DNA of 64,000 nucleotides from Thermotogae bacterium (lineage in GTDB: Bacteria > Thermotogota > Thermotogae > Mesoaciditogales > Mesoaciditogaceae). The notes below the pieces were generated by a model. That model saw only the letters and a list, made by a program, of their open reading frames with translations, did no database searches and was not told the origin of the DNA. The stretch spans positions 16,473 through 80,472 of the forward strand of contig JALSLY010000084.1 of assembly GCA_026988035.1 (NCBI GenBank). Direction: 5' to 3'. This document shows, piece by piece, positions 1 to 8,600 of the stretch (positions are counted from its first letter, which is position 1; each line of letters begins with the position of its first letter). The position numbers and the translations under genes are program-made.

Positions 1-2
1 GC

Positions 3-449
3 CTTTCTGAACAAATCGAAAGAATTGAGAGTAAAATTCAACAGATTCTTTCCCAATTTCCTGACAATCCCATCTCTTCAATCAAAGGCGTTGGTTTTGT
101 AACGTTAGCTCAAATCATTTCTGAAGTCGGAGATATCTCGAGATTCAAATCTTCCAAAGCCTTTGTCGCTTATTCTGGCCTTGACCCTGTCATTCATCAA
201 AGTGGTAAGAGCTTCTATTCTGGCAGCATATCCAAAAAAGGTAATTCTATCCTTAGACAGGCTTTTTACAATCTCGCCGTTAGAGTGATACGTTATCCTG
301 GCAAATACAGAGATAAATATCTTGGTCTTGTTAAGAGAGGAAAACCTAAAAAAGTTGCTTTGGTCGCTATTGCCAGAAAACTTGCTGTGCTCGTTTATAC
401 TTTATGGACAAGAGGTGAGAACTTTGACCCAAATTTCTTCATGACTTAA
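3..449 (+). CDS. IS110-family transposase, C-terminal part (cut by window edge)
   Basis: The frame is open from the window edge to a TAA stop, giving 148 residues with no start in view. The text contains a helix-hairpin-helix-like stretch (SSIKGVGFVTLAQIISEVGD) followed by FVAYSGLDPVIHQSGKS and GNSILRQAFYNLAV, the usual pattern of the Transposase_20 domain at the C-terminus of IS110 transposases. IS110 elements are cut and joined by a DEDD-type recombinase guided by a bridge RNA. The DEDD N-terminal domain and any bridge RNA to the left lie outside the window. The reading frame looks intact as far as it can be seen, so the element may be active. The exact right end of the element after the stop is not visible because IS110 elements lack clear terminal repeats. 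Confidence 0.88.
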   Translation, partial: LSEQIERIESKIQQILSQFPDNPISSIKGVGFVTLAQIISEVGDISRFKSSKAFVAYSGLDPVIHQSGKSFYSGSISKKGNSILRQAFYNLAVRVIRYPGKYRDKYLGLVKRGKPKKVALVAIARKLAVLVYTLWTRGENFDPNFFMT

Positions 450-881
450 GCTTTTTCAATGACCTTTTTTCATTAAAACTGAATATCTTTATTTCTTATT
501 TCACTCTTGATTTTCTAGAGTATCCCTCGAAGTTTTCATCAAGACATATGAGCTCGCCATCGCCAAGTTCACAAGAGTGAGGAGCGAGATTGCACTGTGT
601 GCAATGTTTTCTCGCTTTTACGACCAAAGCGGTAGCTGCGAAGAAGACACACGGATGTGTTGAGAAAGCGAAGCACTCACGGATGAGTGTCTGAGCGTGC
701 CTCACGATGTGAACTGGAAGATGGATAAACGAGCGAATCGGGCTTGATAAGACTTCGAAAAAAATTCTTTTATCGCTTGAAAAGCGATGTTTATTTGACA
801 AATTTTCATAGGTTGTAAAGCTGACGCACAACGTGAGTTATTTAATAAAATCTCGATAGGTTAGAAAGATTCACATGCCAC
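450..881. other. Gene-poor stretch beside the IS110 element, holding repeat copy A
   Basis: No convincing gene lies here. A minus-strand open frame covers most of it, but its protein has no recognisable family and its C-terminal text is the translated dispersed repeat described separately. The stretch separates the IS110 transposase from the 3' end of the proline oxidation operon. I saw no strong hairpin-plus-T terminator for that operon on the minus strand. Confidence 0.6.
526..640 (-). repeat. Dispersed repeat, copy A (inverted)
   Basis: The minus strand of this segment matches 33834-33918. Positions 526-557 are a 32-base exact reverse complement of 33887-33918, and the neighbouring bases up to about 640 agree with few changes, including shared GAAAACATT, GCAATC-CGCTCCTCAC and CTTGTGAACTT words. 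Part of the family also appears at 16441-16545. The function is unknown. A decayed mobile or REP-like element is the simplest guess. Confidence 0.7.
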
Positions 882-2438
882 TTAAACGATCCTTTCTGCT
901 ATGGACTTTGCTTGTAAGAACAGCAACAAATAATCTCTTCCACCCGCTTTAGAATCCGTTCCGGACATGTTGAAGCCTCCAAAGGGTTGAACACCAACAA
1001 GGGCACCCGTACATTTTCTATTAAAATAAAGATTTCCCACGTGAAACTCTGCTTTGGCTTTTTCTATTCTTGATCTATCTTTTGAATACAGTGCCCCGGT
1101 CAATCCATATTCTGTGGAATTGGCTATCCTTAAAGCATCTTCAAAGTCCTTTGCTTTTATTATTGCCAAAACCGGACCAAAGATTTCTTCTTGTGCTATT
1201 CTCGCGTTTGGATCAACATCAATGAAGACGGTTGGTTCCACAAAATATCCTTCTCGATTGAGGCGTTTCCCCCCGACGAGCAATTTTCCTTCTCCCTTCC
1301 CAATTTCTATGTAATTCATCACCTTTTTAAGAGCACTTTCACTCGAGACAGGGCCCAGCCAGTTTTCTTGTTCTGAAGTATCACCGATTTTTATCTTTTC
1401 AACTCTATCTTTCACCTTTTTTATAACTTCATCGTACACCGCATCAACTATTATGGCTCTGGAGCCAGCAGAGCATTTCTGACCTTGGAAACCGAAAGCA
1501 CTAACTACTATTCCCTCAGCAGCAGCATCCAGATCGGCTGTTTCATCAACTACAACAGCATCTTTTCCACCCATTTCAAGAACGACACGCTTTATCCAGT
1601 GCTGTCCGGGTTGATGCTCGGCTGCTAAGGAATTAATTCTCAAACCAACATCTTTTGAACCAGTGAAAGAGATAAAACGAGTCTTTGGATGTTTTACAAG
1701 ATACTCACCCACTTTTGCTCCAGAGCCAGGCAAAAAGTTGAAAACACCATCCGGCAATCCAACTTCATTGAAAACTTCTGCGGTCTTTGCTGCAATGACC
1801 GAGGAAATTGAAGCGGGTTTAAGAATTACAGCGTTTCCAGCAGCGATTGCAGCAGAGGTCATTCCAACAAGGATGGCAATTGGAAAATTCCATGGTGGAA
1901 TGATCGTTCCAACACCAATTGGAATGTACTTCAATTCGTTCTTTTCACCTGGAATTTGATGTGGTTCGTACCCTTTTGAGTACCTTATCGCTTCTCTTCC
2001 ATAGAAGTTTAGCATGTCCACGGCTTCCGCAAGATCAGCGTCCGCTTCTATCCAATTTTTTCCTGTCTCATAAACCATCCACGCATCAAATTCAAAACGT
2101 CTTTCCGTCAGTATATCAGCTATTTTAAAAAGATACTCTGCCCTTTCTTCAGCCTCGGTGAATTTCCAGCTGTCAAAAGCTTTCCAAGCAGCTTCGAAGG
2201 CCAAATCAGCTTCTTTTTCACCACAGTTTGGAACATAGCCAACTACTTCGGAAGGTTTAGAGGGATTAGTTGAAGTTATTTTCTGTTTTGTCTCTACCCA
2301 TTTACCCCCAATAAGTGCTTTATAATGCTTCCCAAATTCGGATCTCACCTTTCTGAGCGCTTCTTCCATTTTTGCAACATCACTTGGTGATTTGAAATCG
2401 ATAACTTTGAGATTTTCGAATTCTTTTATCTCTCTCAC
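882..2438 (-). CDS. rocA: 1-pyrroline-5-carboxylate dehydrogenase (aldehyde dehydrogenase family)
   Basis: A 518-residue NAD(P)-dependent aldehyde dehydrogenase of the RocA/PruA type, expected to oxidise glutamate-gamma-semialdehyde to glutamate. The catalytic Cys is C322 in GQKCSAGS and the general base is E288 in LEMGGKDAV. IPPWNFPIAI and FTGSKDVG are typical cofactor-binding segments. The start is GTG, about nine bases after AAGGAGGT. It is the last gene of a minus-strand run with the two flavoprotein subunits upstream, 15 bases away, so proline oxidation and P5C oxidation are encoded together. The N-terminal extension before the core (about 40 residues) is normal for P5C dehydrogenases. 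Another semialdehyde substrate is possible, but the context favours P5C. Confidence 0.88.
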   Translation of the reverse strand: MREIKEFENLKVIDFKSPSDVAKMEEALRKVRSEFGKHYKALIGGKWVETKQKITSTNPSKPSEVVGYVPNCGEKEADLAFEAAWKAFDSWKFTEAEERAEYLFKIADILTERRFEFDAWMVYETGKNWIEADADLAEAVDMLNFYGREAIRYSKGYEPHQIPGEKNELKYIPIGVGTIIPPWNFPIAILVGMTSAAIAAGNAVILKPASISSVIAAKTAEVFNEVGLPDGVFNFLPGSGAKVGEYLVKHPKTRFISFTGSKDVGLRINSLAAEHQPGQHWIKRVVLEMGGKDAVVVDETADLDAAAEGIVVSAFGFQGQKCSAGSRAIIVDAVYDEVIKKVKDRVEKIKIGDTSEQENWLGPVSSESALKKVMNYIEIGKGEGKLLVGGKRLNREGYFVEPTVFIDVDPNARIAQEEIFGPVLAIIKAKDFEDALRIANSTEYGLTGALYSKDRSRIEKAKAEFHVGNLYFNRKCTGALVGVQPFGGFNMSGTDSKAGGRDYLLLFLQAKSIAERIV

Positions 2439-2453
2439 GAATGCTTACCTCCT

Positions 2454-3596
2454 TCAAACAACATTATGTTCTTTCTCTATCTTACTTGCAAATCTTGACA
2501 TTCCAAGATTGCTTATATCTGTCGTTTTAGAGCGACCGTATACTACCATTTCGGCAACTGCTTCCCCAACCGCCGGAGCCAACATGAATCCATGCCCGCT
2601 AAAGCCAACCGCAAAGATGTACCTTGATACACTTCTTGATTCATCTATTATCGGTTGTGCATCGGGAGAAAGATCATAGGCGCCGGACCATTGCCTCACA
2701 ATATGAAGATGGTTCATAAATGGGAAGTCATGAACCATCTTAGGTGCCATTTCTTCCAAAAATTCTATCGTGTGACCGAGATCGTTCCCTTTAGCTGGTT
2801 TCTTGTCGCTTTGACCCATAACAAACGAACCATGCATAGTCTGACGCACGTAGTAGTTATTTCGAAAACTTATGACCATTGGATCAAGAACATGATTTAT
2901 ACTTTCCGTTACGAGTATTTGATGCCGTTCGCTGTAAGTTGGAATATCCACACCAGCCATGAGACCTACTTCGTGGGAAAACCCACCTGCAGCATTAATG
3001 ACTATATTAGTTTTGACATATCCTTTGTTAGTTTGAACTCCAACGATTTTCCCACCTTGAGTGTCTATTCCTTCAACTGTGGTATAAGTGTTAAGATCAA
3101 CACCCATTTGCTTTATTGCCATAGCATACGCAATGTTGGCAATTTGAGGGTTGGCGTGAGCGTCTGTTGGACACCACGTACCACCTTTAACTCCTTCGAG
3201 ATTCATAAAAGGAAATTTTTGTGCAATTTGCCTTTTAGTCAAAAGCACCACATCAAGGCCTTCTCCTCTTTGCATTTTAACATTTTCACTGAAATCTTCG
3301 ACTTCTTTCTCTGTGTATGCAAGGAGTAAGTACCCACCTTGATAGTACTCTATATCCATTCCGACATCCAATTTGAATCGCTCAAACAATTTAACACTCC
3401 TCATGGCAAGACGTACATTCATCGGCGACGTCCATTGCTGTCGTATGCCACCACCACATCTCCCGGTTGATCCTGATGAAATGTAGGATTTTTCGAAAAC
3501 TGAAACATCTTTAACCCCTAACTTCGCGAGGTTGAAAGCGATTGCGGTACCTATTATTCCTCCGCCTATTATAACAACTGATGCCTGAGAGATCAT
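2454..3596 (-). CDS. FAD-dependent amine/proline dehydrogenase, beta subunit (SoxB/HcnC-like)
   Basis: A 380-residue DAO-family flavoprotein. The N-terminus carries the dinucleotide-binding motif VVIIGGGIIGTAIAFNLA (GxGxxG at 11-16), and the C-terminus carries YIFAVGFSGHGFMLAPAVGE, typical of sarcosine oxidase beta subunits and of the catalytic subunit of archaeal dye-linked proline dehydrogenase. Its ATG overlaps the stop of the alpha-subunit gene (ATGA), which indicates translational coupling. Together with the alpha subunit and the small 2Fe-2S protein it forms an HcnABC/SoxAB-like complex. Because a P5C dehydrogenase follows, L-proline is the best substrate guess; sarcosine or glycine are alternatives. 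Confidence 0.82.
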   Translation of the reverse strand: MISQASVVIIGGGIIGTAIAFNLAKLGVKDVSVFEKSYISSGSTGRCGGGIRQQWTSPMNVRLAMRSVKLFERFKLDVGMDIEYYQGGYLLLAYTEKEVEDFSENVKMQRGEGLDVVLLTKRQIAQKFPFMNLEGVKGGTWCPTDAHANPQIANIAYAMAIKQMGVDLNTYTTVEGIDTQGGKIVGVQTNKGYVKTNIVINAAGGFSHEVGLMAGVDIPTYSERHQILVTESINHVLDPMVISFRNNYYVRQTMHGSFVMGQSDKKPAKGNDLGHTIEFLEEMAPKMVHDFPFMNHLHIVRQWSGAYDLSPDAQPIIDESRSVSRYIFAVGFSGHGFMLAPAVGEAVAEMVVYGRSKTTDISNLGMSRFASKIEKEHNVV

Positions 3597-5410
3597 GTTG
3601 GATCACTGCCTTTCATGAACAAAGAAAATTCTACGGGTTTTACAGGTGGACGAGATGTTCCATGAGAAAGTTTCGAAATTGGCACACCGGTTTTTCTGGA
3701 AAGTATTCCAAGCACGACGAGTTTGCAATTTTTGCCACCACACGGTCCCATGGTAACCCGTGTTAATCTCTTCAACTCTTCAAAATCTGTGATTCCAGAA
3801 TCTACTACACGTTCTATTTTATCTAAAGTTATTTCTTCGCATCTGCAAACAAATGGACTTTCTTTCTTGGGAAAGGATACGCTTAGAACTTTTCGAGAAA
3901 ATTCTATGGGAACCTCAATGTAAACAATATTTGTTTTGTTTGGATATTTCACGACTCTCTTAACAATTGAATCGCAAACATAATTCCCATCTTCATCCAA
4001 CGCCCACATTTTTTGTCCCTTTTCAGGTAATGGTAAAAGCTCATATGGTATTCCAACAAGGGCTGTAGAATTTTCCAAATCTTCTTTCAACATGTGGATC
4101 GCAAGACCAGGGCAAGCTGTTACACATGTTGCACATCCTGTACATTTATCATAGTCTACAACTGGTGTACTGTTGAGATTTTCACCTATATGAATTGCCC
4201 CAAATGAACATGCAGCTTCACAAGAGTTGCAGGGAATCTCTTCTGTACAATCTACAATGGCTCTAAGTTTCCCGGTTGGTCCAATTTGAACACCATAAGA
4301 TTCAATCTTAGGCACATGCTTGATATTTATTCCAAATTTCTCAAGACCAGTTCTGATTTTTGCTGATTTCGGCCCACTTCTGAAAAGTGCTAAAGTTTTA
4401 ATTTCATCGTTAATCTCATTTTCGATGTTTTTCTTGTTAGCAGCTATTTTGATAAAATTTCGGGACATTTCCAGTGCCGCTATTTTTCCCTCTATCATAG
4501 CAGTCGTAGCCTCTTCAATCGATGAAAGATCTCCAGCTATGAAAACATCTGGATTTGACGTTTGCATTCTCTCATTTCTAACTGGAACATATCCACCAAG
4601 CTGTGGAATGTATTCAACTTTACATCCTGCTTGTTCGGCAAGTTCAGATAAAGGAGTCAGTCCAACAGAAACGCATATAGTATCAGCAACTTTTTCTACT
4701 TCGGTACCAGGAATGATATTAAAATTGTTATCTACTTTTGCGATGACTGCACCCAAAACGCTTTCGTTTCCTATGGCTCTTACAATTGTATGTTTGAGAA
4801 ATATTGGTACACCTAACCTTTTTATCTTTTTGGCATGAACGGCATATCCTCCGATTTTTCCAAGTGCTTCCACAATTCCTCTAACTTCTGCACCGGCTTG
4901 GATAAGTTGGTATGCGAGGATCAAACCTATATTTCCAGAGCCAATGATGAGAAATCGCCTTCCAGGCATAACTCCATATTCATTCATCAGAGTTTGAACT
5001 GCTCCAGCTCCATAAACTCCCGGAAGATCTGAATTTATAAATGGCAACTGTTTCTCCATTGCACCTGTAGAGATCAAAAGTTTTTCGTAAGTGGCTTTAA
5101 ATTCTTTTCCGTTTTTCGCGTAAACGACCATCTTGTTTGGATATATGCCTATAACAGTTGCAGAGGTTTCAACTTCTATGTTGGTATCTTGAAATATCTT
5201 TTCTTGCAATTTTTGCGCTATTTCGAACCCTCTAACAGAAGCGTAGTGAGCGTGATCACCAAAAAATTTATGGGTTTGTTTGACAAGTTGTCCACCAAGT
5301 TCATCATTTTCGTCTAAAATGAGGGTTTTAACACCTTTACTTCCGAGTGTAATTGCTGCCATCATACCGGCTGGTCCTCCGCCAACAACGATCGTTTCGT
5401 AGGATTTCAC
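3593..5410 (-). CDS. FAD/Fe-S electron-transfer subunit of proline dehydrogenase-type complex (alpha)
   Basis: A 605-residue pyridine-nucleotide-disulfide-type flavoprotein. GGGPAG (10-15) binds FAD and IIGSGNIG near 155 marks the second nucleotide fold. It carries unusually many Fe-S motifs for the family: C388-x5-C394-x2-C397-x3-C401, a classical C423/C426/C429/C433P ferredoxin motif, and a BFD-like [2Fe-2S] domain with C522, C524, C557 and C562. It should pass electrons from the beta-subunit FAD to an acceptor. The start is GTG, overlapping the stop of the ferredoxin-like gene (GTGA) behind GAGGTGA. The fusion of the 2x[4Fe-4S] segment makes this subunit longer than plain HcnB/SoxA-like proteins. 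Confidence 0.82.
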   Translation of the reverse strand: MKSYETIVVGGGPAGMMAAITLGSKGVKTLILDENDELGGQLVKQTHKFFGDHAHYASVRGFEIAQKLQEKIFQDTNIEVETSATVIGIYPNKMVVYAKNGKEFKATYEKLLISTGAMEKQLPFINSDLPGVYGAGAVQTLMNEYGVMPGRRFLIIGSGNIGLILAYQLIQAGAEVRGIVEALGKIGGYAVHAKKIKRLGVPIFLKHTIVRAIGNESVLGAVIAKVDNNFNIIPGTEVEKVADTICVSVGLTPLSELAEQAGCKVEYIPQLGGYVPVRNERMQTSNPDVFIAGDLSSIEEATTAMIEGKIAALEMSRNFIKIAANKKNIENEINDEIKTLALFRSGPKSAKIRTGLEKFGINIKHVPKIESYGVQIGPTGKLRAIVDCTEEIPCNSCEAACSFGAIHIGENLNSTPVVDYDKCTGCATCVTACPGLAIHMLKEDLENSTALVGIPYELLPLPEKGQKMWALDEDGNYVCDSIVKRVVKYPNKTNIVYIEVPIEFSRKVLSVSFPKKESPFVCRCEEITLDKIERVVDSGITDFEELKRLTRVTMGPCGGKNCKLVVLGILSRKTGVPISKLSHGTSRPPVKPVEFSLFMKGSDPT

Positions 5411-5718
5411 AGCACGTCACCTCTTCCATTTTGCCTTCTGACGTGCATGCCTTCTCTGACCTTTGTCATGCAAGAGCGTACATTTGGGACACCGTCTATT
5501 TTCATCAAACACGAAGAGCATTTACCTATCGCACAAAACAAGCCAGCGGGCCTTTTAGTGTTTGGAGTATATCTGAGCACTCTTATCCCATTAGCTTGAA
5601 GTGCAGCGGCAACTGTCTCGCCTTCATAGGCTTCTATTTCGCGATCCTCAAAATAGAACTTTACGCGCTTTCCGCGCCTGAATTCGAGGATTGGATGAGC
5701 CTTTATCCTTCCTTCCAT
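5407..5718 (-). CDS. Small 2Fe-2S protein of the amine/proline dehydrogenase complex (HcnA/SoxA-N-like)
   Basis: A 103-residue Fer2_4-type ferredoxin. The core shows CAIGKCSSCLMKIDGV followed by RSC, the C-x4-C-x2-C-x(n)-C plant-type ferredoxin pattern found in HcnA and in the N-terminal domain of sarcosine oxidase alpha. It begins at ATG behind AAGGAGG. It is the first of three overlapping subunit genes and likely carries one [2Fe-2S] cluster in the complex. Confidence 0.82.
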   Translation of the reverse strand: MEGRIKAHPILEFRRGKRVKFYFEDREIEAYEGETVAAALQANGIRVLRYTPNTKRPAGLFCAIGKCSSCLMKIDGVPNVRSCMTKVREGMHVRRQNGRGDVL

Positions 5719-5764
5719 TCCGCTTCCTCCTTCGCCTCCAAATTACAAATGAAAACAAAAATGT

Positions 5765-6676
5765 TCAAATGGCTTTCGCATAAACGCCATTTTCTTTTTC
5801 ACCAAGTGGTTGAAACCATCCCCTTAATCCATACCTTTCCACAATTTTCAATGCATTTGAATATTCTTCCTTACTGATTCTGCGATTCAGTTCTGAAATA
5901 TTCCTCGCTTTATAAACTGGGAAATATTGCGACATGAGAGATATTGGAACCGATGTAGATAATTCTTCTGCTATGAATCTCATTGCTTTCTGAGTCCCTG
6001 ACAGATTATTTGGGAGTAACAAATGCCTCACGATCAAGCCAAGCATTCTTTCTTCATTAAAGGCACCAACCTGCCGATACATTTCTCTCAAAGCTCTTTT
6101 GGATTTTTTCCAATAGTTTGGCACACGAGAATACTTCATGGCGAATTCGTCATTTGTGTATCGTATGTCTGCAAGATATATATCGACAATGCCATCCAAC
6201 TGTTTCAATGTTTCTGTATTTACATAGCTTGATGTGTTAAATACGATAGGAACAGAAAGGCCTCTTTCTTTTGCATAAAGCAGAGCTTCGAGTATAGAAT
6301 GCAGATGAGGTTCAGGAGTTACAAGATCGAGAGTAGTAGCACCAGATTCTTGGAGCTTCAAAAAGATATTTCCAAGTTCTTTGAAACTCATTTCGTGTCC
6401 GTGATTGAGCTGACTGAACGCGAAATTTTGGCAGTAAACGCAACGCATACCACACCCGACGAAAAAAACGGCTCCTGCTCCTCCATTTCCAACAAGAGGT
6501 GGCTCTTCACCGAAGTGAAGAACGGCGTTGGTGATTTTGGCGGATATAGCTTGGCCACAAAACCCTTTATGCTTTTCTCGGTTTACGTGGCAGTTGCGTG
6601 CACACATGGTACAATCTCTCAACAAATTGTTAAAATACTTAGATGCTTCTTCCAATTTTCCAAGTTCAAGTGTCAT
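5765..6676 (-). CDS. Radical SAM protein, PflX-like (COG1313)
   Basis: A radical SAM enzyme related to pyruvate-formate-lyase activators. The AdoMet cluster motif is C75GMRC79VYC82. An N-terminal Cys set (C22, C25, C29, C40) precedes it, as in PflX proteins. The longer frame would start at 6781, but that puts the first codons in the transcription terminator of the upstream operon. I chose ATG at 6676, behind GAGGA, which also restores the usual family N-terminus. The true physiological substrate of this family is not established. It lies 46 bases upstream of the proline oxidation genes and may be co-transcribed with them. Confidence 0.75.
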   Translation of the reverse strand: MTLELGKLEEASKYFNNLLRDCTMCARNCHVNREKHKGFCGQAISAKITNAVLHFGEEPPLVGNGGAGAVFFVGCGMRCVYCQNFAFSQLNHGHEMSFKELGNIFLKLQESGATTLDLVTPEPHLHSILEALLYAKERGLSVPIVFNTSSYVNTETLKQLDGIVDIYLADIRYTNDEFAMKYSRVPNYWKKSKRALREMYRQVGAFNEERMLGLIVRHLLLPNNLSGTQKAMRFIAEELSTSVPISLMSQYFPVYKARNISELNRRISKEEYSNALKIVERYGLRGWFQPLGEKENGVYAKAI

Positions 6677-6722
6677 ATCTTCCTCTTTTTCATTGGAAAT
6701 CCTCACCGTGGATATTGTATCA

Positions 6723-6757
6723 TAAAAAAATAGACCCTTCGCGATTTTCCAAGGGTC
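6723..6757 (-). terminator. Rho-independent terminator of the sugar ABC operon
   Basis: A 7-bp stem (6733-6739 with 6751-6757, GACCCTT/AAGGGTC) is followed on the minus strand by a run of seven T (6724-6730). It sits just after the last permease gene and ahead of the revised pflX start. Confidence 0.8.
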
Positions 6758-6792
6758 GTGTGTAAATAGCTGCTTTAACAAAATGTGTTGTG

Positions 6793-7623
6793 TTATCCTT
6801 TAACAGATCCTGCCGTCATTCCAGCTATGATTTTATTTTGGAAGATAAGAACCAGCACCACAAGAGGAATTGTGACGATCACAGATGCTGCCATGATTTG
6901 TCCCCACGGAACCACATAGTATCCAGTAAACATTGCAATTGCTACAGGAACAGTGTACATGTTTGGCAATTGTTCGAAAGTTAACGCGAACAGAAACTCG
7001 TTCCATGAGAAAATGAATGTTAGCAATCCTGTTGCAACTAAACCAGGAGCTGATAGCGGAAGAACGATTTTGAGAAATGTTGAGAACTTTCCGCTTCCAT
7101 CTATGTAAGCTGCTTCTTCCAATTCTTTTGGCATATCGCGAAAGAAATTTTGAAGTGTCCAGACGGTTAACGGGATTGTAAGTGCGATATATGGAATGAT
7201 AAGACCAGGATAGGTATTTATCAATTTAACGGATCTAAGTATTTGAAAAAGTGCCCCGAGTATCGATACCTGCGGGAACATACTTACCGATAAAATGAAC
7301 AACATCACAAGCATTTTCCCTGCAAACTTCAAACGCGCGATGGCATAACCAGCAAGTGATCCTATAACAAGGCAAAGCAAAGTTGCCGATCCAGCTACAA
7401 TTGTACTGTTAAGAATATTTCGAGCGAATGGTCTCTCGGTGAAAACTTGTATGTAACTATTCAATTGGATTTTAAATGGAATGAGAGATTGATGGGATGA
7501 AAACAATTCAGATGCTGGACGTATTGAAGAGACAACTGCCCAGTAAAATGGAAAGAGAAAGTAGATTAAGATTACGGCTACTCCTATGTAAAAGAAAAAT
7601 TTTCTCAGTCTTTTGTGTTTCAT
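6793..7623 (-). CDS. Sugar ABC transporter permease (MalG type)
   Basis: A multispanning permease of the carbohydrate uptake transporter-1 family. It has an N-terminal membrane segment after a basic start and the EAA loop EAAYIDGSGKFSTFLKIVLPLSAPG, which contacts the ATPase. A longer frame starts with TTG at 7641, but ATG at 7623 sits behind AGAGGTGA at good spacing, so I chose it. It follows the MalF-type permease directly. No ATPase gene is present in this cluster, so a shared MsmX/MalK-like ATPase encoded elsewhere is implied. Confidence 0.87.
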   Translation of the reverse strand: MKHKRLRKFFFYIGVAVILIYFLFPFYWAVVSSIRPASELFSSHQSLIPFKIQLNSYIQVFTERPFARNILNSTIVAGSATLLCLVIGSLAGYAIARLKFAGKMLVMLFILSVSMFPQVSILGALFQILRSVKLINTYPGLIIPYIALTIPLTVWTLQNFFRDMPKELEEAAYIDGSGKFSTFLKIVLPLSAPGLVATGLLTFIFSWNEFLFALTFEQLPNMYTVPVAIAMFTGYYVVPWGQIMAASVIVTIPLVVLVLIFQNKIIAGMTAGSVKG

Positions 7624-7637
7624 ATTTCCATCACCTC

Positions 7638-8543
7638 TCAATCCAACTTTATTTTCATGGTTTTAACGTAGAAAAACGCGAAAATGCTTATGATGAGAAA
7701 TATCATAACCGACATTGAGCTTCCGTATCCGAAATACGGAGCAATAAATCCTTTTGTAAAAAGAGTCCATTGGTTATATACAGAAAGAGTCTCGGTATTC
7801 GCAGCACCTTTCGTCATAACATATACGATATCGAAAACACGCATGGCATCAAGTGTTCTAAATATCAAGGCAATTCCAAGTGTTGGACGTATCATTGGAA
7901 AAGTTATTGACCAAAATCTCTGCCACGCATTCGCTCCATCTATTCGTGCCGCTTCATACAATTCCTCAGGAATCATTTGAAGTCCTGCCAACAGAAGCAA
8001 GATCATGAAAGGAGTTGTTTTCCAAATATCAACGCTTATGATTGCCGGCATTGCAGTTGCTGGGAAACCAAGCCAAACGATCGGTTTTTTCAATATATGT
8101 AAAGAGAGCAAGAGGGAGTTAACGATTCCATAGTTATCGTTATACATCCAACGCCACATCTGTGAAGAAACAACAGTTGGTATCGCCCATGGTATTAAAA
8201 CCGCCGCTCTCACTAATCCGCGCAATTTGAATTTCTTGTTGAGCATGAGTGCAACAAGCATTCCAAAAAGAGTCTCTAATCCAACAGACCAAAGACTGAA
8301 ACGTACGGTATTCCACAAGTCATTCATGAATCTTGAGTCTTGAAAGAGCTTACCATAGTTTGAAAAACCGATAAAGACCTTACTTTGCGGATACATCAGT
8401 GCAAATTTAAAAAGGCTGTTGTAAAAGGTTTGCCCAAGTGGCCAAAAGGCTATGAAACCAATGACTGCAAGAGTGGGGATAACAAATATAGCTGCATAAA
8501 TCGGATCTGTACGATGTAAAGGATCTATATTTTTGACGCGCAT
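7638..8543 (-). CDS. Sugar ABC transporter permease (MalF type)
   Basis: A 301-residue permease with about six hydrophobic segments and the EAA loop EAARIDGANAWQRFWSITFPMIRP. It pairs with the MalG-type permease just downstream. It is separated from the binding-protein gene by a strong hairpin, so it is probably expressed at a lower level than the binding protein. Confidence 0.87.
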   Translation of the reverse strand: MRVKNIDPLHRTDPIYAAIFVIPTLAVIGFIAFWPLGQTFYNSLFKFALMYPQSKVFIGFSNYGKLFQDSRFMNDLWNTVRFSLWSVGLETLFGMLVALMLNKKFKLRGLVRAAVLIPWAIPTVVSSQMWRWMYNDNYGIVNSLLLSLHILKKPIVWLGFPATAMPAIISVDIWKTTPFMILLLLAGLQMIPEELYEAARIDGANAWQRFWSITFPMIRPTLGIALIFRTLDAMRVFDIVYVMTKGAANTETLSVYNQWTLFTKGFIAPYFGYGSSMSVMIFLIISIFAFFYVKTMKIKLD

Positions 8544-8560
8544 TTTATCCTCCCTTCAGA

Positions 8561-8586
8561 AAAAGCGGGGAAAGCTCCCCGCTTTT
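8561..8586 (-). terminator. Attenuating hairpin between binding-protein and permease genes
   Basis: A perfect 11-bp stem (8561-8571 with 8576-8586) and a 4-base loop lie in the 57-base gap. On the minus strand the second arm ends in TTTTT. This likely lets only part of the transcripts continue into the permeases and may stabilise the binding-protein mRNA. Confidence 0.75.
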
Positions 8587-8600
8587 CATCACAAACGCAA

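Noticed and set aside
496..831. 111-residue minus-strand open frame after the IS110 element
   Set aside because: No family resemblance, and its C-terminal text is just the translated dispersed repeat, also seen in a different frame context in copy C.
2655..3329. 224-residue plus-strand frame
   Set aside because: Antisense to the clear SoxB/HcnC-like flavoprotein gene; composition is that of a shadow frame.
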